Shown here piece by piece: positions 1 to 9,249 of a stretch of 64,000 bases of DNA (the stretch's first letter is position 1; each line of letters starts with the position of its first letter). The notes below the pieces were generated by a model. It did not search any database, was not told the origin of the DNA, and saw only the letters and a list, made by a program, of their open reading frames with translations. The translations under genes and the position numbers were made by a program. Where the stretch lies: positions 1,612,001-1,676,000 of the forward strand of contig NZ_OCSR01000002.1 of assembly GCF_900230185.1 (NCBI RefSeq), in the 5' to 3' direction. Source of the stretch: Burkholderia sp. OK233 (GTDB lineage Bacteria > Pseudomonadota > Gammaproteobacteria > Burkholderiales > Burkholderiaceae).

Positions 1-40
1 CCAGCGCAGAACAGCGCAAGGTGCGAATGATACACGTCAT
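1..40 (-). CDS. possible 5' end of a fimbrial tip adhesin gene (partial)
   Basis: On the minus strand an ATG at 38-40 opens a frame that reads to the window edge and begins M-T-C-I-I-R-T-L-R-C-S-A-L, which could be the start of a signal peptide. It lies about 145 bases downstream of the usher gene, where chaperone-usher operons normally carry the tip adhesin. No clear ribosome binding site is visible, and too little sequence is present to name the product. The 41-185 interval holds no other recognisable feature. Confidence 0.2.
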   Translation of the reverse strand, partial: MTCIIRTLRCSAL

Positions 41-185
41 GGGGACTGACGTAAGGAAAACGGGCTTTGGGGGCAGATACGGCGGAATAGGCCACTGCGG
101 GAGTCAGCTGGGAGAGGGGCGAATCACCACCCTCCGCGAACCGTACTGAGCTCTAACCAGGAACTCATCGCTCAAAAAGACCATT

Positions 186-2807
186 TCAATGTATTTGCGC
201 TGCCGCTTGGCGGGTCGACGATGCAGCCAACTCACCCCGCTCTTCGTGAGCCGGAGTGGAGCTCGCCTGGCTCGGTTCCCCCCCGCTCAGACAATGCCCC
301 TCCACAGACAGATAGGCAGCGCCCGTCTTCCCGCTCTGCTTCGGCAACACATAATCAATCTCGCACCGCTCAGCCGCTGCCGAACCCCACTTCACGAACA
401 GTGAGCCGTGGTCCTGCAGACCGCGCGCAAAAATCCGGCTGTCCTGCGCCACAACGCCAACGGTACGACCATTGCTGTCCACCACATCCACACCAAACGG
501 CAGCGCCTTGCCACCGAGTTGCGGCGCACGAATCAGCGCCGCACGCCCGCTCACTGTCTTGTACTTGATCATCACCACGGACCCGAGACGCGGCACAGCC
601 TGTTCCGAAGTCGATTCGAATTCGACGTCGGTCGACGTACCCTTCGGATCGATATCGACCGTGTTCATGCCGTAAGGCGTGAGGTAAGGCACCACCGCAT
701 AACCACGGTTATTGAGCTTGACGCCCGGATGCGCGACGACCGACCCGCTAATACCCGCAGACACCTGGCTCGAACTCGAGCCCGCGCTCGCCGATGCCGT
801 CATCTGCGCATACGGCGCGCGGTAGCTGCCGCTCACGCCCGTGTTGGCAGAACTGTTGCCGTTGCCGGCGCCATAAGTGCCGTACGCGTTGTACGAGTAC
901 TGGTTGTTCTCGCCCAACGAGCCGCTCAGGTTCGCCTGCAAATTCGTGTTGCCGCTCGAGTTCGAGAGGTTCGTCGACAGCAGCGGCGCGTGCTGGCTGT
1001 GGCCAAGCGGAATCGTCGTGCTCGCCATATATTGGTTCGACATCGATCCGTCCGCGTTACGCGCGCGTCCCGCGGTAATGCTGTAGGTTCCGTACTTGAA
1101 GCTGTTGGTGTAGCCAGCCTGGTAGAACGTATCGTTGCCGCCGTGATTCCAGTACTGCTGGGCGGAAGCATTCAGGAACACCGTGCCGTGCTCCTTGAAA
1201 TTCTGATTAACCGTGAGCTGAAAACGGTTGCGCTGGCGATAGACTGAATTCGTATCGCCGCCGCGCATCGCGAGATCGCGCACAGAGGCCGCATCCGTCA
1301 GATTCATAAAGCCCGCAGTTGAGTAACGGTAAGCGGCGACGGAAATGTTCGTATCGGTCGGATCGATGAACTTGCTATAGCCGATCCGCAAGGTGGTGCC
1401 GCGCATCGTGCTCTGGTTCGGCACCTGGGTCTGCGCGCCCGTCACGTCGGCGGAAAATGCGCCGAACTTCGTGTTGAGCGCAGCGCCGAGGTCTGCCGCC
1501 ACATAGCCGTTCGCGGCCACACCGCCGCCGTATGCCGTCACCATGTTCGTGAGACCGCGCTGCAAGGTGAACTGCGCAAAATTCGGCTTCGTGTCGAGCG
1601 TCGAGCTGCGCAATTCACCAGCAGTGACCGAAAACCGCGTAGTACCCGGGCGCAGCGACTGCGCAACCGCGGCGAACGGCACGGTAAAGCTCTTCGTGCG
1701 GCCGTCGGCTTCGGTGACGGCTACGTCGAGGTTGCCGCCGTAACCGGTCGCGTACAGGTCGTTGATTTCGAACGGACCCGGCGACACGCTGGTTTCATAA
1801 ATCACCTGGCCGTTCTGACGAACCGTCACACGCGCATTCGATTCCGCCGTGCCACGCACCACCGGCGCATAGCCGCGCAGCGATTCGGGCAGCATGCGGT
1901 CGTCGGTGGCAATCTGTGCGCCGCGGAACTGCACGCTGTCGAACACGTCGCCCGTCGTGTAGCCGTCGCCCACCGTCACCTGCGATTTCAGCGCGGCAAC
2001 GTCGTGCTGCAGATAGGTCGCGATATTGTCGAAACGCGTGCCTTGGCCGGTCGCCTGTGAGACCGACGATTGATGGCGAAAATGCCACGCGCCAATGTTC
2101 ACGCCAGCGTTCAGGCCCAGATAGCTCTGCGTCGAGTGCATGCCCGAGCCATCGGTGCGATAAGTATTCGCGTTGTAGCTCACGAAACCCGCGTTCACGC
2201 CGTCTTGCCACATCTCGGGCGGCACATAGCCACGCGCGGCGTTGCGCATGAATTTCTGCGGCACGCTTAGCGTGAGCTTCTGTTCGGAAAAGTCGAAATC
2301 GACGCTCGAGTCCGGCACCATGGCGGCCAGATCGACGCATTCGTCTGCATTGGCGGCGCCCGTTGCGGCGGCCGCATGCTCCTGCGCTTTCGCGCCGGCA
2401 ACAGCACCAACCTTGGCAAAATCGACGCCGAGTGTCTCCAGCATCTGTCGACTGAAGCACGGACGCGCGCCTTTGTCTTCGCCACTGACCACGAAACGTA
2501 CATCCTGACGTGCAACACGAACATCGTTCACCCAGAGGTCGACGGAATACACGCCCGGCGACACCATGTTGCCGCGCGTGAAACGCGAGACGTCCACGGT
2601 TTGCTTCGGGTCGGTGCGCAAGAACGTCGTGTCGAACTGGACAGCGGTATCAGCTTTGTCGATTTCGGCTGCGCTCACGCTCGCCGACTGGACGCCGCCC
2701 AGCGCCGCGAACACCGAAAGCACAACCGCGGCGACGGGGCTCAGGCCGAACGGACCAGAGAATTCACTGGTGCGAGCTTGCGACTGATGACGAGGTGAGA
2801 GTTTCAT
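186..2807 (-). CDS. outer-membrane fimbrial usher protein (FimD/PapC family)
   Basis: This 873-residue protein has the full length of an usher, the outer-membrane pore through which chaperone-bound pilins are assembled and exported. An N-terminal export signal of about 47 residues ends near A-S-V-S-A-A. It is followed by the typical early strand V-Q-F-D-T-T-F-L. The middle region has the plug and pore pattern (YAPVVRGTAESNARV, then GPFEINDLYATGYGG). The C-terminal domain carries a cysteine pair around CEIDYVLP and GHC, as usher C-domains do. It is third in a minus-strand operon after pilin and chaperone, with a 133-base gap after the chaperone gene. The start ATG has only a weak upstream GGAAG. 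Family assignment is firm; which fimbria it makes is not known. Confidence 0.95.
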   Translation of the reverse strand: MKLSPRHQSQARTSEFSGPFGLSPVAAVVLSVFAALGGVQSASVSAAEIDKADTAVQFDTTFLRTDPKQTVDVSRFTRGNMVSPGVYSVDLWVNDVRVARQDVRFVVSGEDKGARPCFSRQMLETLGVDFAKVGAVAGAKAQEHAAAATGAANADECVDLAAMVPDSSVDFDFSEQKLTLSVPQKFMRNAARGYVPPEMWQDGVNAGFVSYNANTYRTDGSGMHSTQSYLGLNAGVNIGAWHFRHQSSVSQATGQGTRFDNIATYLQHDVAALKSQVTVGDGYTTGDVFDSVQFRGAQIATDDRMLPESLRGYAPVVRGTAESNARVTVRQNGQVIYETSVSPGPFEINDLYATGYGGNLDVAVTEADGRTKSFTVPFAAVAQSLRPGTTRFSVTAGELRSSTLDTKPNFAQFTLQRGLTNMVTAYGGGVAANGYVAADLGAALNTKFGAFSADVTGAQTQVPNQSTMRGTTLRIGYSKFIDPTDTNISVAAYRYSTAGFMNLTDAASVRDLAMRGGDTNSVYRQRNRFQLTVNQNFKEHGTVFLNASAQQYWNHGGNDTFYQAGYTNSFKYGTYSITAGRARNADGSMSNQYMASTTIPLGHSQHAPLLSTNLSNSSGNTNLQANLSGSLGENNQYSYNAYGTYGAGNGNSSANTGVSGSYRAPYAQMTASASAGSSSSQVSAGISGSVVAHPGVKLNNRGYAVVPYLTPYGMNTVDIDPKGTSTDVEFESTSEQAVPRLGSVVMIKYKTVSGRAALIRAPQLGGKALPFGVDVVDSNGRTVGVVAQDSRIFARGLQDHGSLFVKWGSAAAERCEIDYVLPKQSGKTGAAYLSVEGHCLSGGEPSQASSTPAHEERGELAASSTRQAAAQIH

Positions 2808-2940
2808 GATTTAACTGACTTCCAATGTCTGCTACAGGCGTGAGTTATCCCTGTGCGTTGCCTGAGCAACACACGCCGTGGTCGAGAAAGGGTTGAGCTA
2901 TGGGCGGAAGGCTGCCGCCCGACCGACAAGCGGGTGCGGT

Positions 2941-3684
2941 CTATTTGCCGAGCGTCGCGTCGCCGTTGAGGGCGCCGCCGTAATCGCTGATAGCGGTGTA
3001 GTGAACCTTCGCGCCTGCCGGTACGCCATTCATCTTCGCGACCGGCAACACAATCGATGCGTGTGGCGCAACCATGCCGCCCTGTTCGTTCTTAAAGGTA
3101 TGACCACCGCTTTCGACATCGACTTCGCTAAACGACACGTAGTACGGTGTCGGATTCGATACGCTCACCGCTTCGCCCTTGCCATCCGGCGATGCGACTA
3201 CTTTCCAGCTCAATTGGGCCGGTGCATCTTCAGGTTTGCCAGGCAGTTTGGCCGGACGCACAAACACCTTGATACGCGTGCGATAAGCCAATTGCAGCGA
3301 GTTGAAGTCGGCCGTGCCGTTTGCCTTCGGCGGAATATCAAGCACGTTGAGCCAGTAAACCGATTCGCGATCCTGCGGCAATGCTTCACCGCTGTACATC
3401 ACGCGCAGCGTCTGCGCCTTCTTCGGGTCCATCCGGAAGATCGGCGGCGTAATCACAAACGGCACCTTGATCTCGCCGGGTTTCGCATCCGGGTTGCCGT
3501 CGTCCATCCATACCTGCACGAGCGACGGATTGTGGCTATCGTTATCCAGCTTGACTGTGACTTCGCGCTGCTCGCGCGGATACACCACTCGCGTACCGCC
3601 GATCGTCACGCTTGCTTGTGCGCTGCCTGCGAGCAGCACACAAGCAAATCCGATTCCTATCGTCATTTTTCCGAGCAACTTCAT
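2941..3684 (-). CDS. periplasmic fimbrial chaperone (PapD family)
   Basis: A 247-residue periplasmic chaperone that caps pilin subunits by donor-strand complementation and hands them to the usher. The start is the ATG at 3682-3684, preceded by AAAGGTG at a normal distance; an in-frame ATG 18 codons upstream has no such site and overlaps the terminator hairpin. The signal peptide ends at A-G-S-A-Q-A. The N-terminal domain has the family signature RESVYWLNVLDIPP and the conserved basic residue region K-A-Q-T-L-R-V-M-Y. The second domain is complete. It lies between the pilin and usher genes on the same strand. The assignment is secure. Confidence 0.95.
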   Translation of the reverse strand: MKLLGKMTIGIGFACVLLAGSAQASVTIGGTRVVYPREQREVTVKLDNDSHNPSLVQVWMDDGNPDAKPGEIKVPFVITPPIFRMDPKKAQTLRVMYSGEALPQDRESVYWLNVLDIPPKANGTADFNSLQLAYRTRIKVFVRPAKLPGKPEDAPAQLSWKVVASPDGKGEAVSVSNPTPYYVSFSEVDVESGGHTFKNEQGGMVAPHASIVLPVAKMNGVPAGAKVHYTAISDYGGALNGDATLGK

Positions 3685-3723
3685 CACAACACCTTTAGAA
3701 AATAATCTTGAAAAAAAGGCCAT

Positions 3724-3751
3724 AAAAAAGGCGTTCACCTGAGCGAACGCC
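3724..3751 (-). terminator. intrinsic terminator or attenuator between pilin and chaperone genes
   Basis: Read on the minus strand, the stem GGCGTTC/GAACGCC is followed by six T residues. It starts 13 bases after the pilin stop codon and lies upstream of the chaperone start. Such partial terminators usually lower expression of chaperone and usher relative to the pilin. Confidence 0.8.
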
Positions 3752-3763
3752 TCGGCTTATCGC

Positions 3764-4270
3764 TTACTGATACTGCATCGTGTATTGCACAGACGTGTTG
3801 ACCGAACCAGGTTGTGCACCGCCGGTCGAGTAGTACTGCAGATTGCCCGAGCCCGCGTTGATATCCGCGCCATTAGTAGCGATATCGTTGTTAAGGCTCG
3901 TCACGACGTTGATCGGCTGACGTTGTGCGTTCAACAGTTGAACCTGCACGTTTTTTGCCGAACCGGTGGTGTTCGTCAGGTTGCCAGTCGTCTGATCAAC
4001 CGTCGGGCCGTTTTCGAAATTGGCGACAGCCTTGGTCGCAGCACCCGTGCAGCCCGTTGCACCCGCGGCCGCCAGCGAGCTTGCGGTGACTTCCTTCAGC
4101 GGTACCGTCACGTCGGCCGGCGAGCCCGATGCCACGCCATTGATCGAGCACGTGGTGTTCGACACACTGCCGGTGAAGGTAATCGTGCCGTCCGCCGCTT
4201 CGGCGCCGAACGATGCGAGGCCCAACAGTCCGCCGGTTGCGATCGCGATTGCGGGGAGGATTGATTTCAT
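3764..4270 (-). CDS. major fimbrial subunit (type 1 pilin family)
   Basis: This 168-residue pilin has a signal peptide cleaved after G-A-E-A-A (about residue 26). Its two cysteines (residues 41 and 74) are placed as in FimA-type subunits to form the single disulfide. The protein is rich in Thr, Asn, Ala and Gly and ends in the beta-zipper-like tail VQYTMQYQ, with the penultimate tyrosine recognised by chaperones. GGAGCAGC precedes the ATG. As first gene of the operon it probably needs the highest expression, which fits the hairpin just after its stop codon. The donor-strand N-terminal extension follows the signal peptide (DGTITFTGSV). Confidence 0.93.
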   Translation of the reverse strand: MKSILPAIAIATGGLLGLASFGAEAADGTITFTGSVSNTTCSINGVASGSPADVTVPLKEVTASSLAAAGATGCTGAATKAVANFENGPTVDQTTGNLTNTTGSAKNVQVQLLNAQRQPINVVTSLNNDIATNGADINAGSGNLQYYSTGGAQPGSVNTSVQYTMQYQ

Positions 4271-4597
4271 GTTTGCTGCTCCAGTGAGTTAAGAAATTGA
4301 TTGAATCAACGGCGAATCGATATTCGGTAAGACTCGCCATTTGCCCCTGGGCGCTCCAATGTTCTACGCCGGGAAAAATGGCGGTCTTTACTTCGAATCA
4401 TTGGCCTATCGTTCAGGCGCAAACCAATATTAAGATTCGGGATGGCGCGAGTACCTAGGACAATTCTGATTTGAGTAGGACTTGCCCTACAGCACATGAA
4501 ATGTTTCTGACGCATGGGTTTTGGACAGAGGTAATGAATAGGACTATTCTGAAAAATCTTGGAGAGGGACCGAATTCAGGTTGGGCGGCGCAAATAG
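4271..4597. other. upstream region of the fimbrial operon
   Basis: No convincing gene is seen. The stretch is lower in GC than its surroundings (around 4300-4560) and should hold the fimbrial promoter, but I could not fix a -35/-10 pair. No inverted repeats typical of a phase-variable invertible promoter were noticed. Confidence 0.5.
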
Positions 4598-4633
4598 AAA
4601 AACCCGCCGCACCGTTGCCAGTGCGGCGGGTTT
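4598..4633 (-). terminator. intrinsic terminator of the MFS/aldehyde operon
   Basis: A 13-base inverted repeat (AAACCCGCCGCAC with GTGCGGCGGGTTT, 8-base loop) followed on the minus strand by a T-rich run. It sits just past the stop codon of the MFS permease gene. Confidence 0.88.
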
Positions 4634-4653
4634 GATGGAGATCCGGGAGCGCG

Positions 4654-6039
4654 TTACGCGCCGCTAGCTTCGTTCAACGTCAAGTGCTTTGTCTCAGGCG
4701 CCCAGGCGATCGACACCACCATCCCGACCAGCAGCACAGCGGCAAGCACCATCATCGTCGCGTGGAAACCCAGGTGGAGGATGCCGAGCGGCAGCAGAAA
4801 CGTACCGACGGCCGAACCGAGACGGCTGCACGCGATCGCAAGCCCAACACCGCACGCGCGCACTTCCGTGGGAAAACACTCCGGCGGGAACACGCCGACC
4901 AGATTCGAGAACGCCGACATCGTCAGAGTGAAGATCGCGAATGCGACGATCATCGCGAGCGTCGCCGACTCCGGCAGCAAACTCAACGCAACCAGCGACG
5001 CACACGTCACTGCGAACGAACCAATCAGAAACATACGACGAGACAATTTGATCGTGAGCCAGATGCCGATCAGCGCACCAAGGACCAGGAAGCCGTTCAA
5101 CAGCAAATCCGCGCCCGAGCCGTCATTCAAATGGATCGCCTTAAGAATGGTCGGCAGGAATGTGTAGATCGCGAAGTACGGAATCACGAGACACACGAAA
5201 AATGCGCAATTGAAAACCGTTCTGCGGATCAGATCCTTCTTGAACAGGCGCATGAAACCGCCGTGCGTTTGCGCATGTTCATCGTCGCCGCCATCGAGCG
5301 TCACGTTCGGGCCGAAATGCTTGAGCACGATCGCCTTGGCTTCGGCAACGCGCCCCTTGCCGTGCAGCCAACGCGGCGACTCCGGCGTGCCCATGCGCAA
5401 CACCAGCACAATCAGCGCCGGAATGCCCGCCGACGCAAGCAGCCACCGCCACGCATCGGGCGACGCATCGGCATAGTGCATACCGAGCACGTTGGCTGCT
5501 ACATAGCCGATGGTCCACACCACGCTGAACGAACCGAGCAAGGTTCCGCGATGTTTGCGCGGCGAGAATTCGGCGAGGATCGCATGTCCGACCGCAAAAT
5601 CGCCGCCCATGCCGAAGCCGATCAACACCCGCAGCAAACATAACTCGAACGGCGAACTCACGTAGAACTGCGCGAACGCCGCGGCAGTGATGATCAGGAA
5701 GCTCAGCAGAAAGATCTTCTGTCGTCCCAGACGATCCGACAACCAGCCGAACACGAGACTACCGACAAAGATGCCCATCAGCGCGGAACTGCCGATCATG
5801 CCCATCCAGAACGCGTCGAGTGGCATCTGGCGATTCAGCGACGCGAGTGCGTAGCCGATCGTGCCGAGTGCGAAGCCTTCGGTAAAGTGCGCGCCGAACG
5901 TCAGCCCGGCAATCTTGATGTGGAACGCGTTCAGCGGAACGTCGTCGAGAGAAATGGGGCCGTGCGCGGGTGCCGCAGCGGCGGGCGGCAAAGTGGGGGC
6001 GAGGCCGAGAGTGGCGGCCTGGAAATCCTGATTGCTCAC
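4654..6039 (-). CDS. MFS permease, aromatic acid or sugar/H+ symporter type
   Basis: A 461-residue, 12-helix inner-membrane transporter. The loop between helices 2 and 3 carries the MFS motif GWLSDRLGRQKIF. The helix 4-5 region has RVLIGFGMGGDFAVGH followed by an R-K-H-R-G-T motif, and PESPRWL follows helix 6, as in sugar-porter and aromatic-acid symporter families. The start is a GTG at 6037-6039 with AAGGAG seven bases upstream. It is the last gene of a minus-strand operon after an aldehyde dehydrogenase, 129 bases away, and is followed by a strong terminator. The substrate is not determined by sequence; its neighbours suggest a compound whose breakdown releases aldehydes. Confidence 0.88.
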   Translation of the reverse strand: MSNQDFQAATLGLAPTLPPAAAAPAHGPISLDDVPLNAFHIKIAGLTFGAHFTEGFALGTIGYALASLNRQMPLDAFWMGMIGSSALMGIFVGSLVFGWLSDRLGRQKIFLLSFLIITAAAFAQFYVSSPFELCLLRVLIGFGMGGDFAVGHAILAEFSPRKHRGTLLGSFSVVWTIGYVAANVLGMHYADASPDAWRWLLASAGIPALIVLVLRMGTPESPRWLHGKGRVAEAKAIVLKHFGPNVTLDGGDDEHAQTHGGFMRLFKKDLIRRTVFNCAFFVCLVIPYFAIYTFLPTILKAIHLNDGSGADLLLNGFLVLGALIGIWLTIKLSRRMFLIGSFAVTCASLVALSLLPESATLAMIVAFAIFTLTMSAFSNLVGVFPPECFPTEVRACGVGLAIACSRLGSAVGTFLLPLGILHLGFHATMMVLAAVLLVGMVVSIAWAPETKHLTLNEASGA

Positions 6040-6168
6040 GCTGTCTCCTTCGTTGTGTGGACAACCCTTGCGTCGCCAGCGTGTGACCGGCTTTCTGTAC
6101 GCAGGGCTGCATCGTCCACCTCGCCTGCGTACAGCGCGAGGCGGACGCGTAAACGCTCGATGCGGGGG

Positions 6169-7608
6169 CTAGCGGCCGAGGCCGCCCATCATCATGTATT
6201 TCAGTTCGGTGTATTCATCGAGGCCGTACTTCGAACCTTCGCGGCCGAGTCCGGATTGCTTGACGCCACCGAACGGCGCGACTTCGGTGGACAGAATCCC
6301 TTCGTTGATGCCAACCATGCCGCTTTCCAGCGCTTCGGCAACGCGCCAGGCGCGTGCGAGATCGCGTGTATAGAAATAGGCGGAGAGGCCGAACGGCGTG
6401 TCGTTGGCGGCAGCGATGGCTTCGTCTTCGGTCTTGAAGCGGAAGCACGCGGCCACCGGACCAAAGGTTTCCTCCTCGGCAATCAGCATCGACTTCGACG
6501 CCTCGACCAGCACCGTCGGTTCGTAGAACGTGCCGCCAAGCGCGTGCGGCTTGCCGCCGGTCAGCACCTTCGCGCCTTTTTGCAGCGCATCGGCGACATG
6601 CGTTTCCACTTTCTTCAGTGCCGCCGCGTTGATCAGCGGGCCTTGCTCGACCTCGCCTTGCAACGCATTGCCCACGCGCATTTTTCGCACGGCTTTGGTT
6701 AGCGCCTGCGTGAACGCATCGTAGACACCGTCCTGCACGTAGAAGCGATTCACACACACGCAGGTCTGCCCGGTGTTACGGAATTTCGAGGCCATGGCGC
6801 CCTGGACAGCCGCGTCGATATCGGCATCGTCGAAAACGATGAACGGCGCGTTACCGCCCAGTTCCAGCGACAGCTTCTTCAGCGTGTCCGCGGACTGCTT
6901 CGCGAGAAGCTTGCCCACTCGCGTCGATCCGGTGAACGACAGCTTGCGCACAACTTCCGACTCAGTCAGCACACCGCCGATCGCCACCGCGTCGCCGGAG
7001 ACAATATTGAATACGCCGGGCGGAATACCGGCCTTCTCCGCCAGAACGGCGAGTGCGAACGCGGAAAGCGGTGTCTCCTCCGAGGGTTTCAGCACCATCG
7101 TGCAGCCTGCCGCGAGAGCGGGCCCTGCCTTGCGCGTGATCATCGCGAGCGGAAAATTCCACGGCGTGATCGCCGCGACCACGCCGACCGGCTCGCGCGT
7201 CACGATGATCTTCGCGTTCGGGTTCGGGCTGGGAATCACGTCGCCATAGCCGCGCTTGGCCTCTTCCGCGAACCATTCGAAAAAGCTCGCCGCGTAGCCG
7301 ACTTCGCCACGCGCTTCAGCAAGCGGCTTGCCTTGTTCGAGGGTCAGCAACTCGGCCAGCGCATCCCGGTGCTCCAGCATCAGCTCGCCCCAGCGCCTCA
7401 CACGTGCACCGCGCTCCTTCGCCGTCATCGCGCGCCACGCAGGAAAGGCCCGCCCGGCTGCGGCGACGGCCTGCGTCGTTTCCGCCGCGCCGCCCTTCGC
7501 CACTTGTGCAATGACTTCCCCGGTCGCGGGATTCAGCACGGGGTAGGTACTGGCGCTGTCGTACCACTCGCCGCCAATGTAATGTCCGGTTCGAAGAAAC
7601 GCGTTCAT
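6169..7608 (-). CDS. NAD(P)-dependent succinate-semialdehyde-type dehydrogenase
   Basis: A 479-residue aldehyde dehydrogenase that oxidises an aldehyde to an acid through a thioester. Catalytic Glu249 lies in LELGGNAPFIVFDDAD and the nucleophile Cys283 in NTGQTCVCVNRF. The GSTRVGK turn of the cofactor site is present at about 227-233, and the C-terminal FGGVKQSGLGREGSKYGLDEY is typical of the GabD-like branch (succinate or glutarate semialdehyde). Its ATG overlaps the upstream aldo/keto reductase stop by four bases (ATGA), so the two are probably translationally coupled. GGAGG lies just upstream. The exact semialdehyde is an inference from the family. Confidence 0.92.
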   Translation of the reverse strand: MNAFLRTGHYIGGEWYDSASTYPVLNPATGEVIAQVAKGGAAETTQAVAAAGRAFPAWRAMTAKERGARVRRWGELMLEHRDALAELLTLEQGKPLAEARGEVGYAASFFEWFAEEAKRGYGDVIPSPNPNAKIIVTREPVGVVAAITPWNFPLAMITRKAGPALAAGCTMVLKPSEETPLSAFALAVLAEKAGIPPGVFNIVSGDAVAIGGVLTESEVVRKLSFTGSTRVGKLLAKQSADTLKKLSLELGGNAPFIVFDDADIDAAVQGAMASKFRNTGQTCVCVNRFYVQDGVYDAFTQALTKAVRKMRVGNALQGEVEQGPLINAAALKKVETHVADALQKGAKVLTGGKPHALGGTFYEPTVLVEASKSMLIAEEETFGPVAACFRFKTEDEAIAAANDTPFGLSAYFYTRDLARAWRVAEALESGMVGINEGILSTEVAPFGGVKQSGLGREGSKYGLDEYTELKYMMMGGLGR

Positions 7609-8642
7609 GCTGCCTCCTCCAGGGTTTCGACGAACACGCCCTGTGCGAGCCGCGCTTCGCGAGCGATGCGCTTACCCGCGGTGTAGTCGTTGATCAGGTC
7701 GCACGGTGTGTAGTTACGTTCAAGTTCGAACAGCTCGTCGGCGGAGAGCCTGGTGCTGAGCGCGGCCAGCGCGCTATCGAACTGCGCGGGCGTGTCGGCG
7801 CCGACCAGCATGCTCGCCACGCCGCCGTGGTTCAGCACCCATGCTTGCGCGATCTGCGCAGCCGACACACCACGCCGCGCCGCCACCCGCGCCACCGACT
7901 GAGCGATCTCACCCGATGCCATATCGCCGTACATTTGCGCGGTGAAGAAATCGGTCTGATTACGCGTGGAATTCGCGTCGCAGGTCAGCAGACCGCGCGC
8001 GAGCGGGCTGAACACGGATACACCGACGCCTTGATCCTGGCAGTACGGAATCATTTCGCGCTCTTCCTCGCGATAGGCAAGGTTGAGTTGCAGCTGCATG
8101 TTGATCGGCTTGTGCCAGCCGTGGCGCTCGCAGACCTGCATGATCTTCGCGAACTGCCATGTGTACATCGTCGACACGCCGATATAACGCGCCTTGCCAG
8201 CGCACACGATATCGTTAAGCGCGCCCATGGTTTCTTCAACGGGTGTGTTCACGTCAAAGTAATGCAGCATGTAGATATCGACGTAGTCCATGCCGAGACG
8301 CGTGAGCGACCCATCGATGCCGTCCATGATGTGCTTGCGCGAATGACCCCCGGCGTTCTGATACTCGCCCATGTCGTAGCCAACCTTGGTCGTCACCACG
8401 ATTTCCTCGCGGCGCGCGAGGCGCTTCAGAATGCGGCCCACCACTTCTTCGCCCACACCCGTCGAATAGAAATCGGCGAGGTCGATGAAATTGACGCCGG
8501 CATCCAGCGCATGGCGCACGATCAGTTCGCTTTGCGCTTCGTCGAAAATCCATGGCTTCCATTGCGGCGTGCCCATGTTCATCGTGCCGAGGCACAGACG
8601 CGAAACCTTCAGACCCGATTGGCCGAGGCGAATGTATTCCAT
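7605..8642 (-). CDS. aldo/keto reductase
   Basis: This 345-residue NADPH-dependent oxidoreductase has an (alpha/beta)8 barrel. Visible hallmarks are the N-terminal IRLGQSGLKVSRLCLGTMNMG, the catalytic region FIDLADFYSTGVGEEVVG (Asp and Tyr of the tetrad), the lysine in VVTTKVGYD, and DYVDIYMLHYFD with the active-site histidine. The start at 8640-8642 was chosen because AAGGAG lies just upstream; a longer frame to 8786 lacks this. It sits between the Fae-like gene and the dehydrogenase gene in one direction, so it probably handles the same aldehyde-bearing pathway. The substrate is unknown. Confidence 0.9.
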   Translation of the reverse strand: MEYIRLGQSGLKVSRLCLGTMNMGTPQWKPWIFDEAQSELIVRHALDAGVNFIDLADFYSTGVGEEVVGRILKRLARREEIVVTTKVGYDMGEYQNAGGHSRKHIMDGIDGSLTRLGMDYVDIYMLHYFDVNTPVEETMGALNDIVCAGKARYIGVSTMYTWQFAKIMQVCERHGWHKPINMQLQLNLAYREEEREMIPYCQDQGVGVSVFSPLARGLLTCDANSTRNQTDFFTAQMYGDMASGEIAQSVARVAARRGVSAAQIAQAWVLNHGGVASMLVGADTPAQFDSALAALSTRLSADELFELERNYTPCDLINDYTAGKRIAREARLAQGVFVETLEEAA

Positions 8643-8724
8643 CGTGTTTGTCTCCTTCCTGATCACATTCAGTAGCGCACGCAGCTGCACGCCCCTCACG
8701 GCGCACGAACCGCGTTGCGCGTGA

Positions 8725-9249
8725 TTAGCGTTGTTTGGGGGTGTAGAACGGATTCGATACGTCGCGCGCGGCGGCAAACACTTCATCGCGATTCGGCAGG
8801 CCCTTCATCGCCGCGAGAATCGCGTTCTTGCACGCGCGGTAGTTATTCTCGAAGACGGCGTCGAGATCGTCGGTGGCCGGATTGACCCAGTTCGCGGACA
8901 CCACCACCCAATCGTTCTCCGCTTCGGGCGGCAACGTGCCGTCCTCCAGCGATTCGGCCACCGCCCTGGCGATACCGGCTTGCGAAGCACCCCACGTCGC
9001 GTTGCCATGGAAGTCGCTGCCGATCTGCGCCTTGTTCACATAGAGCGTCAACGGCTTGGTCGGCACGCCCGGCCGCGCGATCACGACAAACGGTGCGTGC
9101 CCCGCTGAAGGCGTCGCCAATGCCGTAGCGAAGGCCTGCCCCGCGGGGCCGTTGCGCGGGCCGACCAATACGTTGATATGCGCGAGATTGACGCCGGGGC
9201 CTTCGAATCCTTCGCCGATAAAGAGTTGTTTGTCCGTCGATACGCTCAT
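8725..9249 (-). CDS. fae: formaldehyde-activating enzyme homologue (Fae family)
   Basis: A 174-residue protein. It has the Fae signature: IGEGFEGPG, then VNLAHINVLVGPRNGPAGQAF, then PLTLYVNKAQI, with a histidine (His24) at the place of the catalytic histidine that condenses formaldehyde with tetrahydromethanopterin in methylotrophs. The likely start is 9247-9249 behind GGAAAG. The open frame continues upstream to 9681, but that part is low-complexity repeat sequence. It is first in a minus-strand run with an aldo/keto reductase and an aldehyde dehydrogenase. No methanopterin genes are in this window, so the acceptor may differ, or the protein may only sense or bind formaldehyde. Fold assignment is good; activity is inferred. 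Confidence 0.85.
   Translation of the reverse strand: MSVSTDKQLFIGEGFEGPGVNLAHINVLVGPRNGPAGQAFATALATPSAGHAPFVVIARPGVPTKPLTLYVNKAQIGSDFHGNATWGASQAGIARAVAESLEDGTLPPEAENDWVVVSANWVNPATDDLDAVFENNYRACKNAILAAMKGLPNRDEVFAAARDVSNPFYTPKQR

Noticed and set aside
4306..4515. Minus-strand 69-codon ORF upstream of the pilin gene
   Set aside because: Its composition is that of chance reading, and it overlaps the expected promoter of the fimbrial operon.
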